Below are positions 51,966 through 60,484 of a DNA stretch of 64,000 nucleotides, in pieces. This DNA is from Deltaproteobacteria bacterium (lineage in GTDB: Bacteria; UBA10199; DSSB01; JACPFA01): NCBI GenBank assembly GCA_016183235.1, contig JACPFA010000047.1, positions 1 through 64,000 on the forward strand, written 5' to 3'. The position numbers were made by a program, and so were the translations under genes. How positions within the stretch are numbered: position 1 is the stretch's first letter; every line of letters begins with the position of its first letter. The notes under the pieces were generated by a model that worked only from the letters and a program-made list of their open reading frames with translations, was not told the origin of the DNA and did no database searches.

Positions 51966-53035
51966 AAACAATCCATCCTGGCCGTTACTGGCACCTTTTA
52001 ACCGACGGCCGAATTCAATGTGACCTTTGCCCACGCGACTGTCGATTGCAAGAAGGCCAACGAGGTTCTTGTTTTGTAAGACAACGGGTCAATAACCAAA
52101 TGGTGCTAACCACCTATGGTCGCTCCTCAGGCTTCTGCATCGATCCTGTTGAAAAAAAACCCTTGAATCACTTTTTCCCAGGCAGCAGCGTTTTATCCTT
52201 TGGCACTGCGGGTTGCAACCTTGCCTGTAAATTTTGCCAAAACTGGGATATTAGCAAATCACGCGACATGGACCGCCTGGCCGATCAGGCCAGCCCAGAA
52301 AAAATTGCCCAAGCCGCTCAAGCAGCCGGATGCAAAAGCGTGGCTTTTACTTATAACGATCCGGTGATCTTTTTAGAATACGCCCTAGATGTCGCAGATG
52401 CCTGCCATGCCTTAGGCATTAAAACCATCGCTGTAACTGCCGGTTATATTCAGCCTGAACCTCGAGTTGAATTTTACTCTAAGATGGATGCCGCCAATGT
52501 AGACCTCAAGGCCTTTACCGATGAGTTTTATTCTAAAGTTTGTGGCGCCCATTTAGCACCCGTGCTCGATACGCTAAAATACCTGAAACATAAAACCAAG
52601 GTATGGTTTGAAATCACCAATTTAATGATCCCGGGAAAAAATGATTCCGAAGCTGAAACCCGCCAAATGTGCCAATGGATTCATCAAGAACTAGGCGATG
52701 CTGTCCCTTTACATTTTACCGCCTTTCATCCCGACTATAAGATGATGGATATCCCACCTACCCCACCCACCACCTTGAAAAGAGCCCGCGAAATCGCTTT
52801 GAGTGAGGGACTGCAGTTTGTTTATACCGGCAATGTGCACGATGCCGAAGGCGGCACCACTGCTTGCCCCCATTGCAAGTCGCCTCTGATCGTGCGGGAT
52901 TGGTATGAAATTTTAGCCTATCACATCCAAGCCGATGGCATTTGCTCTTCTTGTCATCAAAAGGTGCCAGGTCATTTTGAAAATTTTACAAAAGCCTTCG
53001 GTGCCCATCGCATTCCGATTACCATGACTTCTTAG
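51950..53035 (+). CDS. amrS: AmmeMemoRadiSam system radical SAM enzyme
   Basis: 361 aa. An N-terminal Cys region (IQCDLCPRDCRLQEGQRGSC) precedes the radical SAM motif C89-x3-C93-x2-C96 (CNLACKFCQNW) that binds the 4Fe-4S/SAM centre. SVAFTYNDPVIFLEYALDVA and DLKAFTDEFY are typical of this subfamily (formerly linked to pyruvate-formate-lyase activases). Two CxxC pairs near the C-terminus (CPHC, CSSC) make a zinc-ribbon. Substrate unknown; expected to act with the two preceding proteins. Confidence 0.92.
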   Translation: MEGNIETIHPGRYWHLLTDGRIQCDLCPRDCRLQEGQRGSCFVRQRVNNQMVLTTYGRSSGFCIDPVEKKPLNHFFPGSSVLSFGTAGCNLACKFCQNWDISKSRDMDRLADQASPEKIAQAAQAAGCKSVAFTYNDPVIFLEYALDVADACHALGIKTIAVTAGYIQPEPRVEFYSKMDAANVDLKAFTDEFYSKVCGAHLAPVLDTLKYLKHKTKVWFEITNLMIPGKNDSEAETRQMCQWIHQELGDAVPLHFTAFHPDYKMMDIPPTPPTTLKRAREIALSEGLQFVYTGNVHDAEGGTTACPHCKSPLIVRDWYEILAYHIQADGICSSCHQKVPGHFENFTKAFGAHRIPITMTS

Positions 53036-53038
53036 GTT

Positions 53039-54157
53039 CTAACAGGAAAGGCTTTTGAGATAGGTTGCGCTGTCTTTAATTTTTATATTTTCAAATTGCT
53101 GTTCTGTTTTTAAGTGATGAACCAATTGGATGCCTGCAAGGTGATATTTTTTGCAAAAATAATTAAGCCCTTTGTGGAGATGATCATCGGTCCATTTGGC
53201 TTCAATAATATTTTTGATTTTATCATCAATCACCAAACAAAAATCAACTTCATTGCCGGCCTTGGTTTTAAGGTAATACAAACCAACCGGTTTGCCTTTT
53301 TGATCTGCAATTTGTAGCAAATATTTATATAAGCTTAACGCCACATAGTTTTCATATTTGGCACCCACATCACCTACTACTGCTCCTGTATCATAAAAAT
53401 AAAGCTTAGGCTCTTTTTTGAGTGAATGCCTGATTTTACTAGAATAAGGGATAAGCCGAAAAACAATGTGAAGATCTTCTAAAATCTGAATATATTTTTT
53501 AACCGTATTGAGGGCTACACCCACATCTTCGGCTATGGATTGATAAGAAATAGTAGACCCCACCGAACGACGGAGAATTTCCAAAACATTTTGGATGGCC
53601 TTAAAATCATGGATTCGTTCAAAATCCAAAACATCAAAACGAATCAGGCCTTGCAAATATTGCGAACGCCAACGATCAGCGTCTTCATCAGAATTTGCCA
53701 AAAAGGCCTCGGGGAAACCGCCACGCTGAATTAATTTTTCCTCTTCGGCCACACTCGAACTGTTCATTTCTGCCAAAGACAAGGGTAACAAATGATGCAA
53801 AAAATACCGCCCCGCTAAAGAATCACCCGAATAACGAAAAGTATCCAACCGTGCACTCCCCGTCACCAGGATATGTAAATTTTGTGGGCGTGTATCATAA
53901 ATACCCTTGAGATAATTTTTCCAACCAGGCATTTTGTGGATTTCATCAAAAATGATGAAATCAATTTCTCTCAACCAAGTTCGCTTTTTAATGATTTTGA
54001 GATGGTCAGGATCATCATAATTTAAATATAAAGGCTTTTTAAAAGTTTTCATTAATTCTTGCGCCAACCAAGTTTTACCCACCTGCCGTGGCCCAGTGAG
54101 AAAAACCATTTTTTTGCGGAGGTCTTGTAAAATGATGGTTTGCTGTGAACGAAACAT
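53039..54157 (-). CDS. AAA ATPase with DUF4143 domain
   Basis: About 372 aa. The Walker A loop is FLTGPRQVGKTWLAQEL and Walker B IDFIIFDEIHKMPGWKNYLKGIYD; LVTGSARLD is sensor 1 and GGFPEA the next motif. Residues about 190-340 form a winged-helix-containing DUF4143 domain (SYQSIAEDVGVALNTVKKYIQILEDLHIVFRL, then KTKAGNEVDFCLV, PD-(D/E)XK-like). Start is the ATG at 54157; no ribosome site is visible. The family is common in mobile or toxin-antitoxin-like contexts, function unknown. Two palindromes lie in its promoter region. Confidence 0.86.
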   Translation of the reverse strand: MFRSQQTIILQDLRKKMVFLTGPRQVGKTWLAQELMKTFKKPLYLNYDDPDHLKIIKKRTWLREIDFIIFDEIHKMPGWKNYLKGIYDTRPQNLHILVTGSARLDTFRYSGDSLAGRYFLHHLLPLSLAEMNSSSVAEEEKLIQRGGFPEAFLANSDEDADRWRSQYLQGLIRFDVLDFERIHDFKAIQNVLEILRRSVGSTISYQSIAEDVGVALNTVKKYIQILEDLHIVFRLIPYSSKIRHSLKKEPKLYFYDTGAVVGDVGAKYENYVALSLYKYLLQIADQKGKPVGLYYLKTKAGNEVDFCLVIDDKIKNIIEAKWTDDHLHKGLNYFCKKYHLAGIQLVHHLKTEQQFENIKIKDSATYLKSLSC

Positions 54158-54164
54158 ATTACTA

Positions 54165-54216
54165 TTATGCAATACTTTGCATAATAATCAATACTATTCT
54201 GCAAAATGTTGCAGAA
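54165..54216 (-). promoter_or_regulatory. Pair of operator-like palindromes
   Basis: 54165-54184 (TTATGCAA, 4 nt, TTGCATAA) and 54197-54216 (TTCTGCAA, 4 nt, TTGCAGAA) are 20-bp dyads with 8-bp arms. Their centres are 32 bp apart, about three helical turns. They sit 8-59 bp upstream of the ATPase ATG, overlapping any promoter. Confidence 0.65.
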
Positions 54217-54254
54217 TGGATAAATTTCATGAAAATTGAGCTCAATTTAATATT

Positions 54255-55445
54255 TTAATAAGTAGGAATCGTGAAATTTGAGCCATCATTAGCAATCAAA
54301 TCGGTGTCGTTGCCTGCAAAGAATGATTTGTCTTCAAAATTGGTGGGGATGCTCGGAGAAAGTGTAAAAGGAAAGTCGCTACTCCAAACATAAGCCGTTT
54401 CGTAGGCCGTGCAATTGCTAGAATCCACCACCGTAGGGGTTCCGGAACTCGCTTGTTGAATACAAAAAACATCGGTGGAACCACTCAACCCGCCGGCCGT
54501 AGAATCAACTTGAAAAATCGAGTTTTGCCCGGTGGCAAATTGCCCGCGCCCCATCGTTTGGGTAACTTCGGTATAAGTAGAACTATCTTGGTTAACCCCT
54601 TGGTCATACTTGGTTACCGTAAAATCACCTTCGCCATCCGAAACCGTGCTGCTACTACTAAGCACAACCCGACCCGTAATGCGGCTACGACTTTTAAAAA
54701 CTACGTTATCGGAAGCACTGGTGAAACTGCCATCCACACCGTTGTAAATTGACGCTTGAGTGTATTGTAAATCAATATACAAAACTGTACTGCCCGATTC
54801 GGTGGTTTGTTGAAACGTGGTATAAACGACTTGTTTAATGTTGGATTCATCCCCACGGGTGCCTGTTTCTTCGGTATTTGTCGAAGTGTTGTCGCTCATT
54901 TGGACCACACGTATAATGCCACTGCTATCTTGGCCATACAAAAGAGTTTCGGAATTGTCTCCAGTCGTAACCGCCAAGCAATCAAAATAGCGATCGCTGC
55001 TGGTGCCATTGCTAATGCTGCCATAAAAGGCAATCGTCACCTCGTCACTGCCCGAGAAAGCTGTCGCGCCGGTACAGTCAAGCAATGCATCGGTAGAAAG
55101 AATTTCCCCCACCCGACTGGCAAATTGATCGAGCAATACCCTTATCTTAGTCACAACCGCAGGGCTAACATTGGGGTCTCCAAAGACATCGGTTAAAACG
55201 TAATAGGTGCTGTCACCAGTATAGCTACTCCAACCCGAATCTGCACCATAGGTGAGGGCTGCTGATAACTCGTCTTTTGAAATGGAAGAATTTCCGCTCG
55301 TCATCAAAGGCACAAGCCCACCCGCTGCCGTCTCAAAATTAGTCGCTAAATTTGTGTTGTCAGTATCATCATTATTATTGCTGGACGAACCGCCACATCC
55401 CACTAAACCCAAAATAACAAACCCTAGAATTATCTTAACCCGCAT
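54255..55445 (-). CDS. Lipoprotein, function unknown
   Basis: 396 aa. Signal peptide and lipobox LGLVGC (Cys at about 17), then a GGSSSNNNDDTDN tether and a Ser/Thr-rich, low-complexity domain with four further Cys. GAGGGGG 5 nt upstream fixes the start. Composition resembles outer-surface lipoproteins of this window; no domain recognised. It is divergent from the BNR-type gene that follows (about 100 bp gap). Confidence 0.68.
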   Translation of the reverse strand: MRVKIILGFVILGLVGCGGSSSNNNDDTDNTNLATNFETAAGGLVPLMTSGNSSISKDELSAALTYGADSGWSSYTGDSTYYVLTDVFGDPNVSPAVVTKIRVLLDQFASRVGEILSTDALLDCTGATAFSGSDEVTIAFYGSISNGTSSDRYFDCLAVTTGDNSETLLYGQDSSGIIRVVQMSDNTSTNTEETGTRGDESNIKQVVYTTFQQTTESGSTVLYIDLQYTQASIYNGVDGSFTSASDNVVFKSRSRITGRVVLSSSSTVSDGEGDFTVTKYDQGVNQDSSTYTEVTQTMGRGQFATGQNSIFQVDSTAGGLSGSTDVFCIQQASSGTPTVVDSSNCTAYETAYVWSSDFPFTLSPSIPTNFEDKSFFAGNDTDLIANDGSNFTIPTY

Positions 55446-55546
55446 AATACCCCCTCATCAAAGTAATGCTTGAAAAATGATTTTGAATGAATCAGGATAG
55501 CTTGTCGATGGGTAATTTTTGCCATGCTTTAGAACCCGTTGTAATT

Positions 55547-57175
55547 ATGAAAAAAATTAGAATTTTTTTAAAAATAGGCGTGGGTTTGTTTTCTTTACTT
55601 TTAGGGGTAAATTTTGCCCAAAGCGAAGAGCTTGCCCAATTTGCCATCGGCACAGATAGCCTTACAATCAGCCCTAGCACGACTACAGTCATCAAAGGCT
55701 CCACCCAACAATTTGCCGCCACCCAAACCACCGCTTCGATTAGCCAAGGAGGTACGGCTTGGGGTTGTGGCAATGGTGGATCAACGGGATGGTCGGTAGT
55801 AGGCGGTGACAGCAATGGGACTATTTCAACAGCAGGTCTTTATACACCGCCCTCTACGTTACCGGCCGACCCTGAAGTGACCATACGATATACGAATGCA
55901 GGGCTTACGGCCCAAGCCACCGTCAATTTAAGAACGGCTACCAGTATTAGTTTTGGCACCACCACCCAAACCAACACCACCGCAATCCTCATTAATGTTG
56001 TAGTGGTTGAATCTCTCTTGGGAGGATCGGGTAATCGCATTGCCAGTCGAGTAGGAAGTTTGCAAACTGGTTTTTCGTGGCTAGGGATTGATAGTGGTGG
56101 TTTTGCTGATGTCTTCTTCAATCAACAATCGGGGCTGTCTGGTTTAGTAGGCCTACAAAATATTTCGAATGATCCAACCGGTAATCAAATTCCACAAAGT
56201 GTGATCATTGATAGTGATCTCAATCCCGGCGTTTTTATAACTGGGGCTAATGGGTTGCAATACTTGAGTAGTCAAAATGATGGTGCCAGCTTTGGCACCC
56301 CCGTCGCCATTCAGTCGGTCAGCACTCAGCCTGCCACAGCAGCTTCTGCCATTGATGCAAATAATAATCTCCACGTGGTTTACACAAATAATTTTGATTC
56401 TGATGAAGATGACAACGATGGCAATGGAGATGATGGGTTAGTTGAAACTGGCCAAGTTAAATATGCCCAAAGCACCGATGGTGGCCAAACTTGGAGCACC
56501 CAGGTGATTCAAAGCTCTACCAATGTCCAAATAGATCCCGCCTTGGCTGTGAGTGAAGATGGCCAAGAAATTTATGTTTGTTATGCTGACGATCTAGGTA
56601 CAGATGAAACCTTTGAAATGATGTTTACCAAAAGCACCGATGGTGGCACCACCTGGGCCACTCCTCTTGAATTAAAAGAAAGTTTAGGGATTAGCCCTCA
56701 AGAAGGTTTTTCGGCTTTCTGTCAAATTGCTCTAGGCCCCAACAACGAGGTTTATCTCACCTATAATGAGACTTTAACCGGCAGTGCCGTTGACCATCAT
56801 CTTTATTTTACCCAAAGCACCAATGGAGGCAGTAGTTTTTCAACCCCCATACAAGTAAGTTCACAAGCCCTGACTCAAAGACCCTATATCTATTTTAATC
56901 ATTTTATGGCGGTGGATTCCCTGGGTCGCATCGATATCATTTGGCCCCTTGATGTTGGGGCAACCAACGCCCCGCCCGATACCATCATGTACGCCCGTAG
57001 TACCGATGGCGGTGTAACTTTTTCCTCAAATACCACCCTCGCCGGTGGGCTTGCTACCATTCGCGCTATCCCCATTGGCCTAACCCACGATATTTCGGGG
57101 CGAGTTCACGTGCTCTATTTAGATAGTGGAACCAGCACCACCGAATACAATGTTTTCTACATCCGCGGTGAATAA
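55547..57175 (+). CDS. Secreted protein with Ig-like and BNR/sialidase-type repeats, copy 1
   Basis: About 542 aa. Start at MKKIRIFLKIG, where the signal peptide begins. An Ig-like (Big-type) domain (LTISPSTTTVIKGSTQQFAAT... ISTAGLYTPPSTLP) is followed by a propeller with Asp-box repeats STDGGQTW, STDGGTTW, STNGGSSF and STDGGVTF. Asp boxes mark sialidase-like propellers, but catalytic sialidase residues are not obvious, so a binding role is as likely. HFMAVDSLGRIDIIW and THDISGRVHVLY are shared with the next gene, its tandem paralogue. Confidence 0.72.
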   Translation: MKKIRIFLKIGVGLFSLLLGVNFAQSEELAQFAIGTDSLTISPSTTTVIKGSTQQFAATQTTASISQGGTAWGCGNGGSTGWSVVGGDSNGTISTAGLYTPPSTLPADPEVTIRYTNAGLTAQATVNLRTATSISFGTTTQTNTTAILINVVVVESLLGGSGNRIASRVGSLQTGFSWLGIDSGGFADVFFNQQSGLSGLVGLQNISNDPTGNQIPQSVIIDSDLNPGVFITGANGLQYLSSQNDGASFGTPVAIQSVSTQPATAASAIDANNNLHVVYTNNFDSDEDDNDGNGDDGLVETGQVKYAQSTDGGQTWSTQVIQSSTNVQIDPALAVSEDGQEIYVCYADDLGTDETFEMMFTKSTDGGTTWATPLELKESLGISPQEGFSAFCQIALGPNNEVYLTYNETLTGSAVDHHLYFTQSTNGGSSFSTPIQVSSQALTQRPYIYFNHFMAVDSLGRIDIIWPLDVGATNAPPDTIMYARSTDGGVTFSSNTTLAGGLATIRAIPIGLTHDISGRVHVLYLDSGTSTTEYNVFYIRGE

Positions 57176-57249
57176 CAAATTCACTTTGCAAATCCCCCTT
57201 AAATCCACTAGAATTATTTGATACAGTTAATTGTAATGAGAGGTTGGTG

Positions 57250-58926
57250 ATGAGGTATTTTTTGCGGGGGGCGTGTTTAATCCTTATTGGCATTACGACG
57301 CTTTTAACCAATAAAGGGATGGGGCAGACTATTGGTCCTTCCCAAGGTGGTGGGGGTTTTGGTTGTTCTAACTCTACTTCCAGCAGTGGAGGTAGTGGGA
57401 CCGATGCGCTCACGATCTCGCCTTCCGGCACTGTAACCGTCACGAAAGACGATACCCAACAGTTCACGGCTAATAAAAGCGATGTCACATGGTCTATTGT
57501 AACTTCTGCTGATATTAGCCTAAGCGAATCTTTTGGTGAAATTTCAACAACGGGCCTTTACACACCTCCTAGCACCTTGCCTTTAAATCCAAGCACCACA
57601 CTCCGCGGTTGTGCCGGCTCCGAATGTGTGGATGTAACCATTAACCTCCGCACGGGCGATTCCATCACCTTTCCCGCCACCGATACACAACTCAACACCA
57701 CTGAAAATTTTGTGACCAGTGGCCAAGACTTTTCTGTTGCCTATTCCGGCATTGGCCATCGGCTTGACACCACCATTGGCTCACTTCACAAAACGATGGG
57801 TTATCTTACTGAACTCAGTGGCTCCAGGGCCAGTACTGAAAAATTTGGGTTGTTCAATCTCCTTAACGTCGCAAGCCCTGTCGAAGACTATATCGACATT
57901 ACGGCCACCAACAATGAAATTCCCTTAGCGATTTTTTATCTCGACACCTCCACCCTCGCGGTTTTTTATGTCGACTTTTTAGCCAACCGTTCAGGAAGTT
58001 CTATGGTACTAAAATGGAAAACCATTGATGAATCTGGAACGACCCAACAAAATCGCAGTTCAGTGTTAACAGATGTGTCAGGCCTTCAATTTAGGGCCGA
58101 TGTTTATAAAAATGGGAGTTATTTTGACGGCATCATGGCAATTTGGGATGCAATCACTTCACCTACCTTGAGTCGTTTAGTGTTCTTTCGCTGTGCTACG
58201 GATGGATCCTCTTGTACGAGTAGTACCATAGCTTCTAGTTCGTCGTTGATTCATTATTATCCTGAAATTATCTCGATTGGAGATACGCTCCATATTTGTT
58301 ACATGGCCACCAATAGTGCTGGAACCAACCAACAAATTTATTATACCCAATCCACTGATGCCGGCTCTAGCTTTTCAAGCCCCACCCAAATCACTAACGA
58401 TTCGAATGGCTGGCTCTATTGTCAGATTGACATGTCACCTCTAGATAGCAACAAGCTTTATCTCACCATGTCTGGAGAAAGCGGTGGTTCCCGCACCGAA
58501 CAAATCGAAGGTGAAGTGGGTAGCGAAACTTCCCTCTGTAGCGCCGATTGTTTAAACACCTCCGCAACCGGTCAAACCTATTTTAGCAAAAGTACAGACA
58601 ATGGAACTACCTGGAGTACCGCTGCACCCATTGGTACTGGCATTTCCCGTTCGGTGGATTCAGTCAATGAATTGATTCATTTCATGGAGGTTGATTCGTT
58701 AGGCAGGATTGATCTTGTTTATGGTACCCTCAACGACTCAAGGCGAACCATCTACCACACTCGCAGCAGCGATGAAGGAAGCACTTGGACCACCCCTGTC
58801 GCCTTAGGCACCCTGGATTCAAGGCCGGTAGGAGTTAATCACGATATCTCAGGAAGGCTGCATATTTTTTATCACTGTGAAGAAAGTGCGAGTTCAACCA
58901 ATTATTGCTTCAACAGCGCTGAATAA
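57250..58926 (+). CDS. Secreted protein with Ig-like and BNR/sialidase-type repeats, copy 2
   Basis: 558 aa. Start at MRYFLRGACL with GAGAGG about 7 nt upstream, not the earlier TTG. Signal peptide, Gly/Ser-rich spacer, Ig-like domain (TISPSGTVTVTKDDTQQFTA... ISTTGLYTPPSTLP), then a propeller with Asp boxes STDAGSSF, STDNGTTW and SSDEGSTW. It is paralogous to the preceding gene (shared VDSLGRID and HDISGR) but has more Cys (for example LRGCAGSECVD). Probable tandem duplication. It converges on the surface-lipoprotein gene with 2 bp between stops. Confidence 0.72.
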   Translation: MRYFLRGACLILIGITTLLTNKGMGQTIGPSQGGGGFGCSNSTSSSGGSGTDALTISPSGTVTVTKDDTQQFTANKSDVTWSIVTSADISLSESFGEISTTGLYTPPSTLPLNPSTTLRGCAGSECVDVTINLRTGDSITFPATDTQLNTTENFVTSGQDFSVAYSGIGHRLDTTIGSLHKTMGYLTELSGSRASTEKFGLFNLLNVASPVEDYIDITATNNEIPLAIFYLDTSTLAVFYVDFLANRSGSSMVLKWKTIDESGTTQQNRSSVLTDVSGLQFRADVYKNGSYFDGIMAIWDAITSPTLSRLVFFRCATDGSSCTSSTIASSSSLIHYYPEIISIGDTLHICYMATNSAGTNQQIYYTQSTDAGSSFSSPTQITNDSNGWLYCQIDMSPLDSNKLYLTMSGESGGSRTEQIEGEVGSETSLCSADCLNTSATGQTYFSKSTDNGTTWSTAAPIGTGISRSVDSVNELIHFMEVDSLGRIDLVYGTLNDSRRTIYHTRSSDEGSTWTTPVALGTLDSRPVGVNHDISGRLHIFYHCEESASSTNYCFNSAE

Positions 58927-58928
58927 TT

Positions 58929-60380
58929 TTATTCCAAATAGCGAAAGCTAACGGCATCTAGATCAAACCCGGCTGCCCCGCCACCACCGCCATTGTCAAG
59001 GTCGGTAATTTTAACAAATTTGATACTACCAACGCCCACTTGGTTCAAATCAAAGGCATCTCCACCGGCAACATTAGGATCTGTGGGATCAATATTGTTA
59101 TTGGGATTGGCTTGCACGGGGTGAACGCCCGCACAACCCGGATAGAGCAAGGCCGCATTGTCTGCATCACAAGCAAAATCAACAAAAGCCTCCCCATTGT
59201 GACTGACACTGACCGTCCCTAATTCTTTGAAGGGATTATTAGGATTGCCGCCAATCAAAAATGGATTTTCAAAAACCATAAGATCAGCCCCTGGCCCATC
59301 AAAAGCAAAACTTTCTGATTCCAAGATAATCTCACCGCTGGTCCCAAGGGAAAGCACATTTAAACCAGCCCCCAAATTTCCGCCCCCCTGCGGAGAGCCC
59401 AACACAATTTCAGGAAACTTATTACTACCAAACCCAGCCCCCGCTCCTGGTAAAAAACAAACCACCCGATCTGCAAACGAATCAAAATGCTGTTCTAAAG
59501 GTGCCAGGTCACGAGAAATATAAATTGTTTGATGGTAATTCCCCCAACTCACCTCAATTCGGGCGCAACCTGATTGCTCGCCTGAGATATTTCCATTTTT
59601 ATGCAATTGGGCAACTTGTAAATCACTCGAAGTAAAACTTAAAGCCATTTTTTGTTGTTCATTAAGTGGGGCCTGGGTCCCATCTGAAAAAATTCTGTAA
59701 AATTGAGTGGCATGGTCATTGAGCTCGCCGATGATGACCAATTGCGGTTCTACTTTAAAACCCGTAACTATTTTTGAGTCATTGGGATCTTCTTCTACCA
59801 CGGGCGGTGGAGGCGGAGGGGGTTCGGTGGGGGTCGGAGTAGGAGTAACGATCGGAGTTGGAAACGGCTTTGATGTTGGCACTACCGTTGGCGTTGGGCT
59901 TGGGCTTGGAGTGGGTGGTAAAGAACAATCCCAAATTTTGACTAAATAAGATCGGCCAAACTCTGGGTGTAAAACAATCAAATAAGTATAACCAACTTTA
60001 CTCGCAGTCAGTTGCCCTGCTTCATTGATTGAAAATAAAATGGGCCCAAAGTTAAACCATTGAATGCCTTTACCCTGAAATTCATTCTGAACTAAATAAG
60101 TCTGACTTTGCTGATCGGTTAATTTCAAATATATATTCACTTGATCAGATAAACACAGTTGTAAGGGGATTGCAGGATCAAACATTTGATCATCAATCAC
60201 CAAATCAACTTTAGAAATTTTAATAGGGTTTTCTTTTATCACAGCTGGCAAGCTCGAAGGCGTGGGTGCTGGAAGCTCTTCTTGATTGGTCGTGGCTTTA
60301 GGTTCTTGAAAAACTTCTGAACCGCAGGCACTCAAACCTAACAGTGATAAAATTAAAAATAGGAATTTTATTTGTTTCAT
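58929..60380 (-). CDS. Surface lipoprotein with Ig-like and cell-surface C-terminal domain (btu locus)
   Basis: 483 aa. Start at the ATG (MKQIKFLFLILSLLGLSAC), with AGGAG 10 nt upstream. Lipobox LSAC, an N-terminal beta domain, a long Pro/Thr linker (about 160-200), an Ig-like domain and a C-terminal domain follow. That last domain has VVCFLPGAGAGFGSNKFPEIVLGSPQGGG, GPGADLMVFENPFLIGGNPNNPFKELGTVSVS and GGDAFDLNQVG...FVKITD...AGFDLDAVSF. This C-terminal domain recurs in surface proteins of varied bacteria and loosely resembles DUF4465-type domains found beside B12 receptors. Third gene after the cobalamin riboswitch; role in B12 capture is inferred. Confidence 0.7.
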   Translation of the reverse strand: MKQIKFLFLILSLLGLSACGSEVFQEPKATTNQEELPAPTPSSLPAVIKENPIKISKVDLVIDDQMFDPAIPLQLCLSDQVNIYLKLTDQQSQTYLVQNEFQGKGIQWFNFGPILFSINEAGQLTASKVGYTYLIVLHPEFGRSYLVKIWDCSLPPTPSPSPTPTVVPTSKPFPTPIVTPTPTPTEPPPPPPPVVEEDPNDSKIVTGFKVEPQLVIIGELNDHATQFYRIFSDGTQAPLNEQQKMALSFTSSDLQVAQLHKNGNISGEQSGCARIEVSWGNYHQTIYISRDLAPLEQHFDSFADRVVCFLPGAGAGFGSNKFPEIVLGSPQGGGNLGAGLNVLSLGTSGEIILESESFAFDGPGADLMVFENPFLIGGNPNNPFKELGTVSVSHNGEAFVDFACDADNAALLYPGCAGVHPVQANPNNNIDPTDPNVAGGDAFDLNQVGVGSIKFVKITDLDNGGGGGAAGFDLDAVSFRYLE

Positions 60381-60400
60381 AAGATTCACTCTCCTAATTT

Positions 60401-60475
60401 AGAGATTGCTTCGGCAAGATTGCCTCGCAATGACATGGGGGCGGTGTCATTGCGAGGCGAGCCGAAGCAATCTCT
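60401..60475. repeat. Dispersed CATTGCGAG-type hairpin
   Basis: AGAGATTGCTTCGGC (60401-60415) pairs with 60461-60475, and GCCTCGCAATGACA with TGTCATTGCGAGGC. It lies between the two lipoprotein genes of the btu locus and could attenuate transcription into the distal one. Confidence 0.75.
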
Positions 60476-60484
60476 ATGACGACA

